A stretch of 64,000 bases of DNA from Candidatus Manganitrophus noduliformans. GTDB taxonomy: Bacteria; Nitrospirota; Nitrospiria; SBBL01; Manganitrophaceae. Within the stretch, counting starts at the first letter, position 1. The number at the start of each line of letters is the position of its first letter. The position numbers were made by a program, and so were the translations under genes. The notes under the pieces are model-generated. The model worked only from the letters and a program-made list of their open reading frames with translations, ran no database searches and was not told the origin of the DNA. The stretch lies in assembly GCF_012184425.1 (NCBI RefSeq), contig NZ_VTOW01000004.1, forward strand, positions 186,001 to 250,000, read 5' to 3'. Below, piece by piece: positions 40,245-49,394 of the stretch.

Positions 40245-42875
40245 ATGCAAAAGGCTATTGTCTGTAGCATGGACGAAGAATTCTTGAGATGTGGGACAGA
40301 GTTTTCGGATAGGTTTGTCTCTTCCTATTACTTCGTCCCCTTATCCATAACCTTTGATGATAGCGAGACCCCTATTTTACCGGAATATAAGAAAAGGCGG
40401 TTCCCAATGATGCACCTACGGGACCCACTTTGGTTCGACAGGGTAAAGGATATCGCTGAAAAACATGCGATTCTACTGCCGGACTTGCTGAAAAAAAATG
40501 AAATAACACTACCGCCAATTGGTCCCGGCCCTGACGCCGGCCTTGGTATTGCTAACCGGCCTGAAATTCGCTACGTCGCGAAAGATAAAATTAAAGACCA
40601 TGTTAAAGATGTTAAAGATTTCGCTGTCCTGCTGAAAAGCAGGGTCTCTGAAAGCGATCGAGGGATGGTCGATCTAATCGAAAGAAAATTGACAGAACTC
40701 AATGCTGCAGTCGAAGCGGCCCCTGAGATGTATAGCACACCAACAGAGAGCGTAAGCATGGCGATCAGTGCCGCAGTGGCTGGTACAATGACACCCTCCG
40801 CCGGTTCGAACCAGGCTCAACAACTTGATTTTTTCCTCAATGCAATTAAATCAGATGTGGGCTATGTTTTTTTTGACAGGACACGTATTAGACCGAAAGG
40901 TTTTACAGTAGGCGAGCATGTCTATACCCTAAGCTTGGCACCCGGAGAAGAAGTCGTCTTGGAACAAAAGACCTTCTCGAAGAGGTCGACGACTTTTGAA
41001 GAACAAACCGAGCAAGAAAAACAATTTGATCTTGAATTATCAAGTACATTAACAAACGAAATCCAAGAAGGCTTTGAACGACAAACAAGTCTAACCGATG
41101 CGAGAGGATTCCAAGTAGGCGGGTCGGTCGGCGCGCAAGTAGAGGTGGTGAAAATAGATGCTAACGCTTCTCACTCTCGCAATATCACTGAAGCCGATAG
41201 CCAGACAAAGTCACGTTCGATCAAACAGAGTCAAACTGCAAGTTCGAAAACCGCTTCGAAATACCGGACGCAACACAAAGTAACATTTAAACTCTCAACA
41301 GAGGAAGGCTTTGAATCCACCGCTAAGAGAGTGATAAGGAACCCAAACAAATATACCGCAGTTGATCTGCATTACTTCAAAATCCTGCGAGTGCTTGAGG
41401 TGTCTCAGGAACGATACGGGGTTAGGCTTTGTTGGGCGCCGTACATCCAAGACCCTGCCTTTGATTTTATAAAAAGGATTAGAGATGGAAGAAGCAAAAT
41501 CATACAGGATTCACAAAACAATATTCAGCTCCCACCGGAGCCGACACAGCCTGCGGGAAGAACCGTACCAAATCTAACTGAGTTTGGATCAGTGCATGTT
41601 GATAAATGGGATTGGTGGGATGGTAGCACCCCTGACTCTCCTGCCGATCGTAGCTACAAAATTAGGATAGACGTGCCGACAAACTACAAGTGGAATAGTG
41701 ATATCAATACTGTTAAGAACAGCATAAGATTGGACACCGCCATGCAAAGAACCGCCTTCGCTGAGCCGGACGGCGATCCCTATCTTAGCGGCAATGAAGT
41801 AATAATTCCGGTTAAAGTAACCGTCAGTAGCAGGCCGCTGTGGGCATATTTGTCGCTGAACTTGATGGCGGTAGCGTTAGCATTTGTGAATCCCCCGGCA
41901 GGGGCAGTAGCAGTCGCAGCAATGTGGGCAGCTCACTTAGTATCTAATCAGGTGGCAGAACAGGATAAAAAGGCCATGAATGAGTTTTCGCCTGTTTATG
42001 TTCAAGCTCAGGTCCGGTTTGAACCGGATCCGGCCACCCATCCTGACTTGCAGGCATATAAAGCTGACTTAGATGAATGGAAAATAGAGCACGATAAGTG
42101 GAAAGGAGATAAAGACACTCTACTTAAAGACGCACATGAAAAGGGAGTAGAAGCTGCTAATGATTGGGAACAAGAAACTCTGAAACAGCACAACCCCATT
42201 GCAGAGATGATGAATATCATCATTAACAAGTACTTCACACCCAGCGTACGCGACGAGGGCTGGGAAATCGACATGTGGCAGAAACTGTTTGACTGGGATG
42301 CAGCTTCATATGTGCTTTATCCAAGCTGGTGGTCGGGTCCTACGCTCCGCGATTCCACTAAGGAACCAGCAGATTTCTTTAATGCCAGTTGGGCGAGATT
42401 ATATCTGCCTATCAAAATGGGTAAAATAGGGGGGACAAGCGTAGAGCGTATTGCCTTAAGGTGGATATTCGATAAGGTTACAAATGGTAACCTTATCGAC
42501 CCAAATAAGGAAAAGACATTCACGAATATTGAAACGGAGCTCGCTAATTACCGTAAGAGTTATTTCGGGGATGATCAGGAAACTAATATTGTATCCAGTA
42601 CAGGGGAAGAGTGCCCTGAGCTCAAAGAGAAATATACCTGTCTCGCCCATTGGACAGAGTTGATGCCAACAGATGGGACGCACATTGAAGTGATTCAAAG
42701 CATGACCAGCGCTGCGGATCAATTCAGCAAGAATGAGGTTGATGATGCCAACGCCCTCCGAAATGCCATGATCGAAAGCGAAAGGCAAGATGTTGAACTG
42801 AAGAAGAAAGCCCTAACTCAAGTAACGCAGCCAGCAAATGTAGAGGTGAGGATCAATACCGACAAAGAGGACTAA
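40245..42875 (+). CDS. Large hypothetical protein of an AT-rich cassette
   Basis: An 876-residue protein without signal peptide, behind AAGGAGG. Residues 195-400 hold a distinctive block: GYVFFDRTRIRPKGFTVGE, YTLSLAPGEEVVLEQKTFSK, then alternating charged beta-like repeats (EEQTEQEKQFDLELSS) and YFKILRVLEVSQERYGVRL. A hydrophobic stretch (about 527-565) could be one or two membrane helices; after it come long charged helices. I know no family. The DNA is clearly richer in A+T and uses different codons from its neighbours, so it was recently transferred. It overlaps the next gene by TAATG. Confidence 0.7.
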   Translation: MQKAIVCSMDEEFLRCGTEFSDRFVSSYYFVPLSITFDDSETPILPEYKKRRFPMMHLRDPLWFDRVKDIAEKHAILLPDLLKKNEITLPPIGPGPDAGLGIANRPEIRYVAKDKIKDHVKDVKDFAVLLKSRVSESDRGMVDLIERKLTELNAAVEAAPEMYSTPTESVSMAISAAVAGTMTPSAGSNQAQQLDFFLNAIKSDVGYVFFDRTRIRPKGFTVGEHVYTLSLAPGEEVVLEQKTFSKRSTTFEEQTEQEKQFDLELSSTLTNEIQEGFERQTSLTDARGFQVGGSVGAQVEVVKIDANASHSRNITEADSQTKSRSIKQSQTASSKTASKYRTQHKVTFKLSTEEGFESTAKRVIRNPNKYTAVDLHYFKILRVLEVSQERYGVRLCWAPYIQDPAFDFIKRIRDGRSKIIQDSQNNIQLPPEPTQPAGRTVPNLTEFGSVHVDKWDWWDGSTPDSPADRSYKIRIDVPTNYKWNSDINTVKNSIRLDTAMQRTAFAEPDGDPYLSGNEVIIPVKVTVSSRPLWAYLSLNLMAVALAFVNPPAGAVAVAAMWAAHLVSNQVAEQDKKAMNEFSPVYVQAQVRFEPDPATHPDLQAYKADLDEWKIEHDKWKGDKDTLLKDAHEKGVEAANDWEQETLKQHNPIAEMMNIIINKYFTPSVRDEGWEIDMWQKLFDWDAASYVLYPSWWSGPTLRDSTKEPADFFNASWARLYLPIKMGKIGGTSVERIALRWIFDKVTNGNLIDPNKEKTFTNIETELANYRKSYFGDDQETNIVSSTGEECPELKEKYTCLAHWTELMPTDGTHIEVIQSMTSAADQFSKNEVDDANALRNAMIESERQDVELKKKALTQVTQPANVEVRINTDKED

Positions 42876-44395
42876 TGATGTCAGCAGTTAGTTTGGCTCC
42901 GCTACAAAAGAAGAAACCATACCTACCGCCGCCACCGTACTATTATCCTACCCCAACCAAATTCAAGGCTACGCTGACGAAATTAAAAGAGAACTTGAGG
43001 TCCAAGCTGCTCGCTCGTTTTCCACCTCCGGAAAAGAAATCCCGACCGTATCACGATACCGAGAGAACCCTGCTAACTTCCATGGACAACATGGAAGCAA
43101 TGATTACAACGTACCTGGAGGTTAAGCCTGTGGAGCCGGTGCTGGTAGGAATGACGATTTTCCCTACATTGTCTGGTTCGGTAGGCCGGCGGAAGCCCAC
43201 ATTTAAGAGCAGCGCGGTGGGAGATTTCTACGTTCAAGTCGCCCCCCTGGTCCAGAGAGTTGAGACTGACCTTGCCCCAGAAGCCTTTCCGGTCGATGAT
43301 TGGCAACAATTCTTGCCGAAATTTGAAGAGCATATGGCTTGGGTTAAAATCGTCCGATTGTGCATCGTCATAACGATGGTAAATGCCTTAGACTACAAAA
43401 GTATATGGGGAAAAAAAGATGGAGATGCTGGCTGGTCTCTTTCTGAGAGGGCAAAGGACTGTGCTGCTTTTATTTTGAAGTTAGAGGCTTATAATGAGAT
43501 AAGTATTCACCTTTTGAACGAAGATACCTTCTTGGAAGATTTGGGTTTGAGGAACAGTGTTCAAACTTACATACAGGCTATTGAGAGCCTGATTCGTGAA
43601 GTAAATATTTGGCAAAACTGGTGCAAGCTTAAAGTCTGTTCCGTTGGGGAACTTGGCGAAACTTATCCCTGGGAATTTAAACCTATTCCGCGAGATCTAT
43701 TTTCGGCGGGCGATCTAGTTTCTGCACCTTTTCCAGTTGAGATGTATGCACGGGATGGCGCGATAATCAAAGCAGCGAAAGTGAAAAAGTTGTGGGACAA
43801 CCTTATTGAGAGGGGGGTAGTATCAAACGACTTTCAATTCTGTATCACTGCAGGGACGCTTAAACATGGAGGAGCCCATCCGCCACACATTGAACACAGG
43901 AATGGTTCAATGTTCGACTTTGACCTGAAAAATCTTCCAAATTTGGTGGGAAGAGAGGGGCCTGCAACTCTCGTCGTTACCATGGGACAGCACGTTGAAG
44001 AGGAGCCAATAGGAGTTGTGTTAGAACTTGAATACTCTCTGGGAGATCGCCTCTTTGACTGGGATTTTCCTCCGCACAAAAGGTATGAGGAGTTTTATAA
44101 CGTAGCTAAGAAATTCACCAAGTGTATTTATCTGACCTTCCCAACTTCTGTCCTTTATGCCTCTGAGAAAATAACAGTACAGGCTAAGAAGGAATTATTA
44201 ATACGCATAGACGAATTACTTGCAACTACGATAGATAAAGCAAACATTGCAGATCTCAGTGCCATTAGAGAAGCTATTAAAAAGATCAACCCAACACCGT
44301 GGAAGGGAAAGCCAAAGGAAAAACAGGACAAAATGAGATTACAACATAGGCACCATTGGCATGTTAATTATTCTCCAGACACGTTCGGTGAGTAA
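42875..44395 (+). CDS. MepA-like (peptidase M74/LAS) murein endopeptidase-domain protein
   Basis: A 506-residue protein. The C-terminal half has GGAHPPHIEHRNGSMFDFDL (residues 332-351) and HHWHVNYS (493-500). The first matches the penicillin-insensitive murein endopeptidase pattern GGxxPPHxxHxxGxDxD, with zinc ligands H341 and D348 spaced H-x6-D; the last gives the HxH pair H494/H496. This is the LAS metallopeptidase arrangement. The first 330 residues are unassigned and helical, after a Pro/Tyr-rich start. No signal peptide. If the fold is right it cuts peptidoglycan cross-links, so it must reach a cell wall by another route. Coupled to the 876-residue gene. Confidence 0.6.
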   Translation: MMSAVSLAPLQKKKPYLPPPPYYYPTPTKFKATLTKLKENLRSKLLARFPPPEKKSRPYHDTERTLLTSMDNMEAMITTYLEVKPVEPVLVGMTIFPTLSGSVGRRKPTFKSSAVGDFYVQVAPLVQRVETDLAPEAFPVDDWQQFLPKFEEHMAWVKIVRLCIVITMVNALDYKSIWGKKDGDAGWSLSERAKDCAAFILKLEAYNEISIHLLNEDTFLEDLGLRNSVQTYIQAIESLIREVNIWQNWCKLKVCSVGELGETYPWEFKPIPRDLFSAGDLVSAPFPVEMYARDGAIIKAAKVKKLWDNLIERGVVSNDFQFCITAGTLKHGGAHPPHIEHRNGSMFDFDLKNLPNLVGREGPATLVVTMGQHVEEEPIGVVLELEYSLGDRLFDWDFPPHKRYEEFYNVAKKFTKCIYLTFPTSVLYASEKITVQAKKELLIRIDELLATTIDKANIADLSAIREAIKKINPTPWKGKPKEKQDKMRLQHRHHWHVNYSPDTFGE

Positions 44396-44421
44396 CGCAG
44401 TATTCGAGGCTTGTACAGAAC

Positions 44422-45309
44422 ATGGATATTGCCGCAGCTAAAAAAAAAGAAGGGCTATGGAAGGAACTGTTGGAAGATCCGATAGTTTTTGGAAATTCGA
44501 ATTTTTTCTCGCTCCTCAAGACCAGAGGAATTCCAATGGCGGTGGGAAAGGATAGCGAAGACCCTGAAGCCAATTGGGCGGTTGTAGAGGCATCGAAAGT
44601 TGATCTAAAAATCATTGAATACACGGTCGCAGGCAAAACTATTCATGATGCGGTCAAGGACTTTTCGGATTCTTCGATAATCATCAATGGTGCCATGTTC
44701 AACCCCAAAGGAATTGATCCTCCAAAGACAATTGGCTTACTCTATGATCAAGGGCAGCGTCTTTCGACCTCACTTGATCCCCAAGCAACGCCAGGGACTC
44801 AGGAAGCCAAATTACTGAATGTGGTCCGCAAGAGATTCACCTTCGGGCAAACTTCTCCAGGTAGAGGCATACGTTCATACAAATACGGTCAAAACGCTAC
44901 GCTACCATTTGTCGAACAAATCAAAACACACGTCACTGGTCTTTTTTCATTCATAAGATTCGGGGTAAAGCAAACAGTGAACGATGACAAAGACCTTAAT
45001 GTATTCTTCGATATGCAGCAGGATTGGAGGGGTATAGGAATAATTGGAGTAGCTCCAGAATCTGGCTATCTTTTGTTTTATGCTCGGGAAGGTGGAACAT
45101 ACGGCAGACATACGGATGACATTCAAGAAGCGCTGGTTAATATGGGTGTAAGAGATGCGTTCTTGGTAGATGGTGGGAGCTCTGTGGCGCTTGCAGTGAA
45201 TGGTGCTGTTGTGGTCGCTTCGGACAGGCATGAGGATCCTAACCTGATTGCTACAGTTACAAACTATTTAGTATTTTATCCAAAGCAAAAGGCAGTGCAT
45301 GCCAAGTGA
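44422..45309 (+). CDS. Phosphodiester glycosidase (NAGPA-domain) protein
   Basis: A 295-residue protein whose last 200 residues match PF09992: SSIIINGAMFNPKG, the GxGIRSYKYGQN region, LLFYAREGG, then DAFLVDGGSSVALAVNG, the conserved active-site strand. The family removes GlcNAc-1-phosphate caps in animals and is found in bacterial and phage envelope-active proteins. No signal peptide. It starts 26 nt after the M74-like gene and shares its AT-rich base use, so it completes a three-gene envelope-directed cassette. No terminator seen after it. Confidence 0.75.
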   Translation: MDIAAAKKKEGLWKELLEDPIVFGNSNFFSLLKTRGIPMAVGKDSEDPEANWAVVEASKVDLKIIEYTVAGKTIHDAVKDFSDSSIIINGAMFNPKGIDPPKTIGLLYDQGQRLSTSLDPQATPGTQEAKLLNVVRKRFTFGQTSPGRGIRSYKYGQNATLPFVEQIKTHVTGLFSFIRFGVKQTVNDDKDLNVFFDMQQDWRGIGIIGVAPESGYLLFYAREGGTYGRHTDDIQEALVNMGVRDAFLVDGGSSVALAVNGAVVVASDRHEDPNLIATVTNYLVFYPKQKAVHAK

Positions 45310-45346
45310 ACTGGACTGCACTCCTCCGATGACAGGGAGAAACCTG

Positions 45347-45571
45347 ATGGCCAAGCCCAAAACCAAGTCCCAAATCGTTGAACATCTCTCCGCCAAGACG
45401 GACCTCTCCAAAAGGACTGTCACCCAGTTCACCATTCACAAATCGCATGGGAGTGAATTTGAGGCTGTCATTATCCCCGTGGCGACACAACACTTTAAAA
45501 AATCCAAAGACACCCTAAAATGCCTCACCAACTTTTTCTATCTCTGTTCTTGGGTGACACCAAGGAGTTGA
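45347..45571 (+). pseudogene. Chimeric fragment: HU N-terminus joined to RecD-like helicase piece
   Basis: From an ATG at 45347 the frame reads MAKPKTKSQIVEHLSAKTD then LSKRTVTQF, the start of an HU-type DNA-binding protein, and continues directly as TIHKSHGSEFEAVIIPVAT, motif of RecD/TraA-type helicases. Two unrelated gene ends fused in frame are the product of past recombination, not a working gene. Confidence 0.55.
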
Positions 45572-45774
45572 CCTCCAGCTTCATGTGTCAGGCCCAGGTC
45601 GAATCGTCTTTTTCGTAGATGCTCTCCGATAGTAACTGGTGAGACAGGATAGCCCTTTGGCGGTTGAATCGGGCGCGGTAATGAGATGGAATAGCGTAGA
45701 TACCGGCCAAAGATTACCAAACCCCTGAGGATGTGGTCACCTTTGTTAAGTTGACCGGTTTTCGTAAAACTCAA
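45538..45774 (-). pseudogene. XRE-type regulator remnant
   Basis: Antisense frame with GYPVSPVTIGEHLRKRRFDL then GLTHEAGGQLLGV, the first helices of an XRE HTH. The DNA-recognition end is absent. Part of the debris between the cassette and the tRNA piece. Confidence 0.45.
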
Positions 45775-45951
45775 GAGTCATTGTCTGCGAAGTGACTTTT
45801 TAATGTGTCAGGATTGTGTCATAACTCGTCTGAATAGGTAGAACCGGTATGAAAAGAAAACAATGTATAAAAGAGTTTTTTTCTTGTGAATCAATTGCAT
45901 TGGGAGAAACCAGCCGAATCACAAGGACTTATGTTATATTTCTTTTTGGGA

Positions 45952-45996
45952 TTGCCAAGGCGAGGGTCGCGGGTTCAAATCCCGTTTCCCGCTCCA
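45952..45996 (+). other. 3' portion of tRNA-Gly(GCC), probable att site
   Basis: TTGCCAA (anticodon loop with GCC), the T-arm GCGGGTTCAAATCCCGT and TTTCCCGCTCCA with the CCA end match the second half of a glycine tRNA. No 5' half (GCGGGAA...) precedes it, so it is not a gene. A partial tRNA left by site-specific integration marks one end of an integrated island. Confidence 0.7.
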
Positions 45997-46256
45997 AATT
46001 TTAATCAATTTTAAGTAGAAGCGATTGATTCCTGCCGATGTTACCCGTGACCCTCTGTGGGTTCCGCGACGAATACAATAAGCGAAGCTTCCCCTCGGCA
46101 CGCTCCCTATCATTTGGGAGAGCCGATCCGGTTTCCTGCTTCAACACAATCCCGCCATTCCCTGAATCATTCGCCTCCCTCTCCGTTGTAAGCGCTTTCA
46201 CGGACCGCCCTTCCATGTCGGTGTTAATCTAATTACATCCGATACGGAGGGCTGTC

Positions 46257-47720
46257 ATGGACCATCTGTTCAAAACGGTTTTCGCTCTCTTTTTCATTCT
46301 CAGATTTATTTCCGAAGGGGTCCCTCTTCCGTTCCTCGCCCATGCCGTGGAGCCGCCCCGGGAGAGCCGTTCGCTTCCGGCGGATCCCCCTTTGTCGGAA
46401 CCGGTTTTTGTGGAGATCGCGGAACGGATGACCCCGACGGTGGTGAACATCTCGACCACCAGCCTCCACGGCGGGCGCGATCTCCCCTCGTTGGACCCCT
46501 TTTCCGAGGACTCGTTTTTCAAGCGGTTCTTCGGCGACTCCCCCTCTCATCTCCGTCAGGTGCAAGGCCAGATCGGGTCGGGGGTGATCATCGATCCGAA
46601 CGGATATATCGTGACCAATCACCATGTCATCGCCGACGCGAAGGAGATCCGGGTGATCTTAAACGATCGAAGGGCGTTTTCCGCAAAGGTCGTGGGGAGC
46701 GATATCAAGAGCGATCTCGCCGTGGTGAAGATCGACGCCCGGAACCTGCCGTCGGCCTCCTGGGGAGATTCTTCAAAATTGCAGGTCGGAGAATATGTGC
46801 TGGCGATCGGCAATCCGTTCGGACTGATGGAAACGGTCACCCTCGGCATCATCTCGGCCGTCGGGCGGGCGAATGTCGGCATCGCCGATTATGAAGACTT
46901 TATCCAGACCGACGCGCCAATCAATCCCGGAAATTCCGGTGGCGCGCTGGTGAATATCCGGGGGGAACTCATCGGGGTGAATACGGCGATTTTCAGCGAG
47001 GGGGGAGGATCGATGGGGATCGGCTTCGCCATTCCGAGCAACATGGCGAAGCCGGTGATGGAGAGTTTAATGAAAGCGGGGAGGGTCGTCCGGGGCTGGC
47101 TGGGGATCTCGATTCAGGAGGTGACCCCGGAGCTGGCGAAAGAGTTCGGTCTCTCCAAACCGAAAGGGGTCCTCGTCGGAGATCTTCTGATCAACGGTCC
47201 CGCCGACAAGGCGGGGCTGCGGCGGGGGGATATTATTTTAGAGGCGGACGGAGAGCCGGTCGAGAGCGTGGGGCAATTTCGGAACTTGACCGCCTCCGCT
47301 TCGGTCGGAAGCCCGCTCAAGCTGAACATTTACCGGGAAGGGCGTCCGCAGACGATCGGCGTCACCGTCGAGGAAAATGTGGGAGAAGCCGCTCGGGAAG
47401 CGCCGCCGCAAGCGGAGCAGAGGGAGACGAGCGCGCCGATGGACGGCATCGAGGTCCGCGACATCTCCCCGGAGGCGTTGGAAGAGCGCATTCTGAACAA
47501 TAGCCGGGAGGGGGTCGTCGTGGAGGGGGTGGCGACGGGAAGCGGCGGGGAGGAGGCGGGGCTCCGGCAGGGCGATATCCTTGTGGAGGTCAATCGAAAA
47601 CCGCTCAAGAATGTGAAGGAGTACGAGACGATGATCTCAAAGATGAAGAAAGATCAAACGGTGCTTCTATTGGTCGACCGGGGAGGCCGGACCTTTTTTA
47701 TGGCCGTCCGGCCCTCCTAG
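46257..47720 (+). CDS. HtrA/DegP-family periplasmic serine protease
   Basis: A 487-residue protein behind CGGAGGG, with an N-terminal signal (cleavage after LAHA). The protease domain has TNHHVIADA (H123), SDLAVVKID (D153) and NPGNSGGAL (S227), the complete triad. Two PDZ domains follow (about 255-360 and 390-485), as in DegP/DegQ. It degrades misfolded envelope proteins. First gene to the right of the tRNA fragment, so likely the first host chromosomal gene. Confidence 0.95.
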   Translation: MDHLFKTVFALFFILRFISEGVPLPFLAHAVEPPRESRSLPADPPLSEPVFVEIAERMTPTVVNISTTSLHGGRDLPSLDPFSEDSFFKRFFGDSPSHLRQVQGQIGSGVIIDPNGYIVTNHHVIADAKEIRVILNDRRAFSAKVVGSDIKSDLAVVKIDARNLPSASWGDSSKLQVGEYVLAIGNPFGLMETVTLGIISAVGRANVGIADYEDFIQTDAPINPGNSGGALVNIRGELIGVNTAIFSEGGGSMGIGFAIPSNMAKPVMESLMKAGRVVRGWLGISIQEVTPELAKEFGLSKPKGVLVGDLLINGPADKAGLRRGDIILEADGEPVESVGQFRNLTASASVGSPLKLNIYREGRPQTIGVTVEENVGEAAREAPPQAEQRETSAPMDGIEVRDISPEALEERILNNSREGVVVEGVATGSGGEEAGLRQGDILVEVNRKPLKNVKEYETMISKMKKDQTVLLLVDRGGRTFFMAVRPS

Positions 47721-47758
47721 AGGATCATCCGGAATAAAAACCGAACCCGTTGCGCGCT

Positions 47759-48148
47759 TTAAGCGGGTCGACGTTTCGCCTCTTTTCGGAGGCAGATGAT
47801 CTTCCCTTCCATGCCGAGTCTCCGGTGGCCGGGGAGAGGGCAGAAGTAGGGGAACGCTCCTTTCTTCGCGACGAATTTGATGATCGTCCGTTCGCCCACC
47901 GTGTCAACGCGCGCCGACTTCACCGCCAGCTCGGGGATCGACAAAACATGCGGCGCCCCGTCGCCGTTTTCGATGATCAATTCAACCACCTCTCCCTCAT
48001 ACACCTCCAGGGTCGGGTTCTTGGTTCCATCCTCTCCGATAAAAGCGAACTCGCCCGACATCTCCGTCTTAAGAAGATACGTTTTGGCATGGGCCGTTCC
48101 GGCGCCGATGAGGATGAAAGAAATTAGGACCAACGCTGCGACCTTCAT
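47759..48148 (-). CDS. Exported cupredoxin
   Basis: A 129-residue protein with a signal peptide (cleavage after AHA). The type-1 copper ligands are present: H67 in PHVLSI and C103, H108, M113 in PYFCPLPGHRRLGMEG, the usual C-x4-H-x4-M spacing. A small blue-copper electron carrier in the periplasm. AAGGAG lies ahead of its ATG. The gene at 48523 is 21 nt upstream on the same strand, so both may share a transcript. Confidence 0.9.
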   Translation of the reverse strand: MKVAALVLISFILIGAGTAHAKTYLLKTEMSGEFAFIGEDGTKNPTLEVYEGEVVELIIENGDGAPHVLSIPELAVKSARVDTVGERTIIKFVAKKGAFPYFCPLPGHRRLGMEGKIICLRKEAKRRPA

Positions 48149-48169
48149 TGTTCACTCCTTTTCCGTGGG

Positions 48170-48523
48170 TTAAGAGACGACCATCGCCGTTTTTTTAAGA
48201 TGCCGCTCGACCGCCCTCCGGTGGATCTGCTGCGGTCTGCTCTCGAGCAGGCATTCTTTCGAGCAGAGGATCTCCTCGCTGCAAAAGAGCGGGCAGCTCA
48301 CGACGTCAAGCCCTTTTCCGATTTTTCGGGGATTCCGGAAAATGTTGATTTCCATCCCGACCCGGAGCGGGTCTCCCGTTTCGGGACAGATCACCGGAAC
48401 GCGCTTGCGCGCCGGCCGCGCGACGGAGAGAAAATAGACGGCCGGAATCAGAGCGAAAACTCCCACGGACAAAAAGCCGATCCAGGGGGAGAGCGCCGAT
48501 GTCAACCAGGCCATAGATTCCAT
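48170..48523 (-). CDS. Cys-rich single-pass membrane protein
   Basis: A 117-residue protein from the ATG behind GGAGG; a longer frame upstream (to 48586) lacks a ribosome site. One membrane helix (about 12-32), then a cytoplasmic or periplasmic part with VICPETGDPL and SCPLFCSEEILCSKECL, five to six cysteines able to hold a metal. Adjacent to a cupredoxin, so copper handling is a reasonable but unproven idea. Confidence 0.6.
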   Translation of the reverse strand: MESMAWLTSALSPWIGFLSVGVFALIPAVYFLSVARPARKRVPVICPETGDPLRVGMEINIFRNPRKIGKGLDVVSCPLFCSEEILCSKECLLESRPQQIHRRAVERHLKKTAMVVS

Positions 48524-48771
48524 AGGAGACCTCCTTGTTTGAGTGGGTGGACGGGTCAATCGTTTACAATTCCCAGTCTGCCTCATCCCTCAAGGAGGGG
48601 CAACACCACAAACGGGGTGTTTTGCGGGAGGACCGATCAAGGAGGGAGAGGGAGGGCGGAGGCCGTTGTTTCTGGAATTTTTGCGACGGAGTCGGGCCGG
48701 CACACCGGCAAGATCGTTATGGCCGTCCGTTGATTTGAAAAATTGACTTTGCCGAACGGAATTTCCTAAGA

Positions 48772-48780
48772 TGGTATACT
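48772..48780 (+). promoter_or_regulatory. Extended -10 promoter element
   Basis: TGGTATACT, a TGn extended -10, 39 bases before the lipoprotein start at 48819; no good -35 is needed. Confidence 0.5.
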
Positions 48781-48818
48781 ATCCATCGCAAGCCGATGTC
48801 GCGGGAGGGATCGCGTTG

Positions 48819-49394
48819 ATGGGGATATTCCACAATGGGAAACGGATTATGTGTTCGAGGGGGGCGGTCTCGCCGGTTCTCTCCATTTTTCTTCTCTTCT
48901 TTCTCTCCGCCTGTGCGACACAGCGCTACCAGGGGCCGGTCAGCGGCCTCTCCGCCAATTCCCAGATCATCGAGACGGTGGCCCTTGGAAAGGTGGTCGA
49001 TCGCCTTGATCTGGGCGCGTATTCCGGAAAAAAGATCTTCCTCGACGTCGTGACCCTTACCGAGCGGTTCACGGAACGAAGCCCGGAGGAGACCTTCATC
49101 CAGTCCTGGATCGCGGAGAAGCTGGTGGAGCAGGGGGTTCGGGTCGTTTCCTCCGAGGCCGACGCCGATTTGCGGTTGACCGCCCGGGCGCGCGCTTTTG
49201 GGGTCGATCGGGTCCGCCGCGATCTCCCGTTGATCTATTACGCCGAGGTCGTCCGCGGCCTCGCCGATTTCCACTTCGCCCTCTACGACCTGAAAGAAGC
49301 GCGCCTCGTCACCACGTTCGACCGCGTTGGGAAGGCCTCTCTGCGGGAAAGTTTTTGGTTTTACATGATCGGCCCTTTCCGGACGTTGAAATGA
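48819..49394 (+). CDS. Putative lipoprotein 1
   Basis: About 191 residues from the ATG behind GGAGGG; the ATG at 48849 would give a tidier signal. A lipobox FLSAC ends the signal. The mature protein has alternating beta strands (KKIFLDVVTLTERF, DADLRLTARARAFG). Its stop overlaps the next gene by ATGA. The two look like distant paralogues, probably a periplasmic envelope pair. Family unknown. Confidence 0.65.
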   Translation: MGIFHNGKRIMCSRGAVSPVLSIFLLFFLSACATQRYQGPVSGLSANSQIIETVALGKVVDRLDLGAYSGKKIFLDVVTLTERFTERSPEETFIQSWIAEKLVEQGVRVVSSEADADLRLTARARAFGVDRVRRDLPLIYYAEVVRGLADFHFALYDLKEARLVTTFDRVGKASLRESFWFYMIGPFRTLK

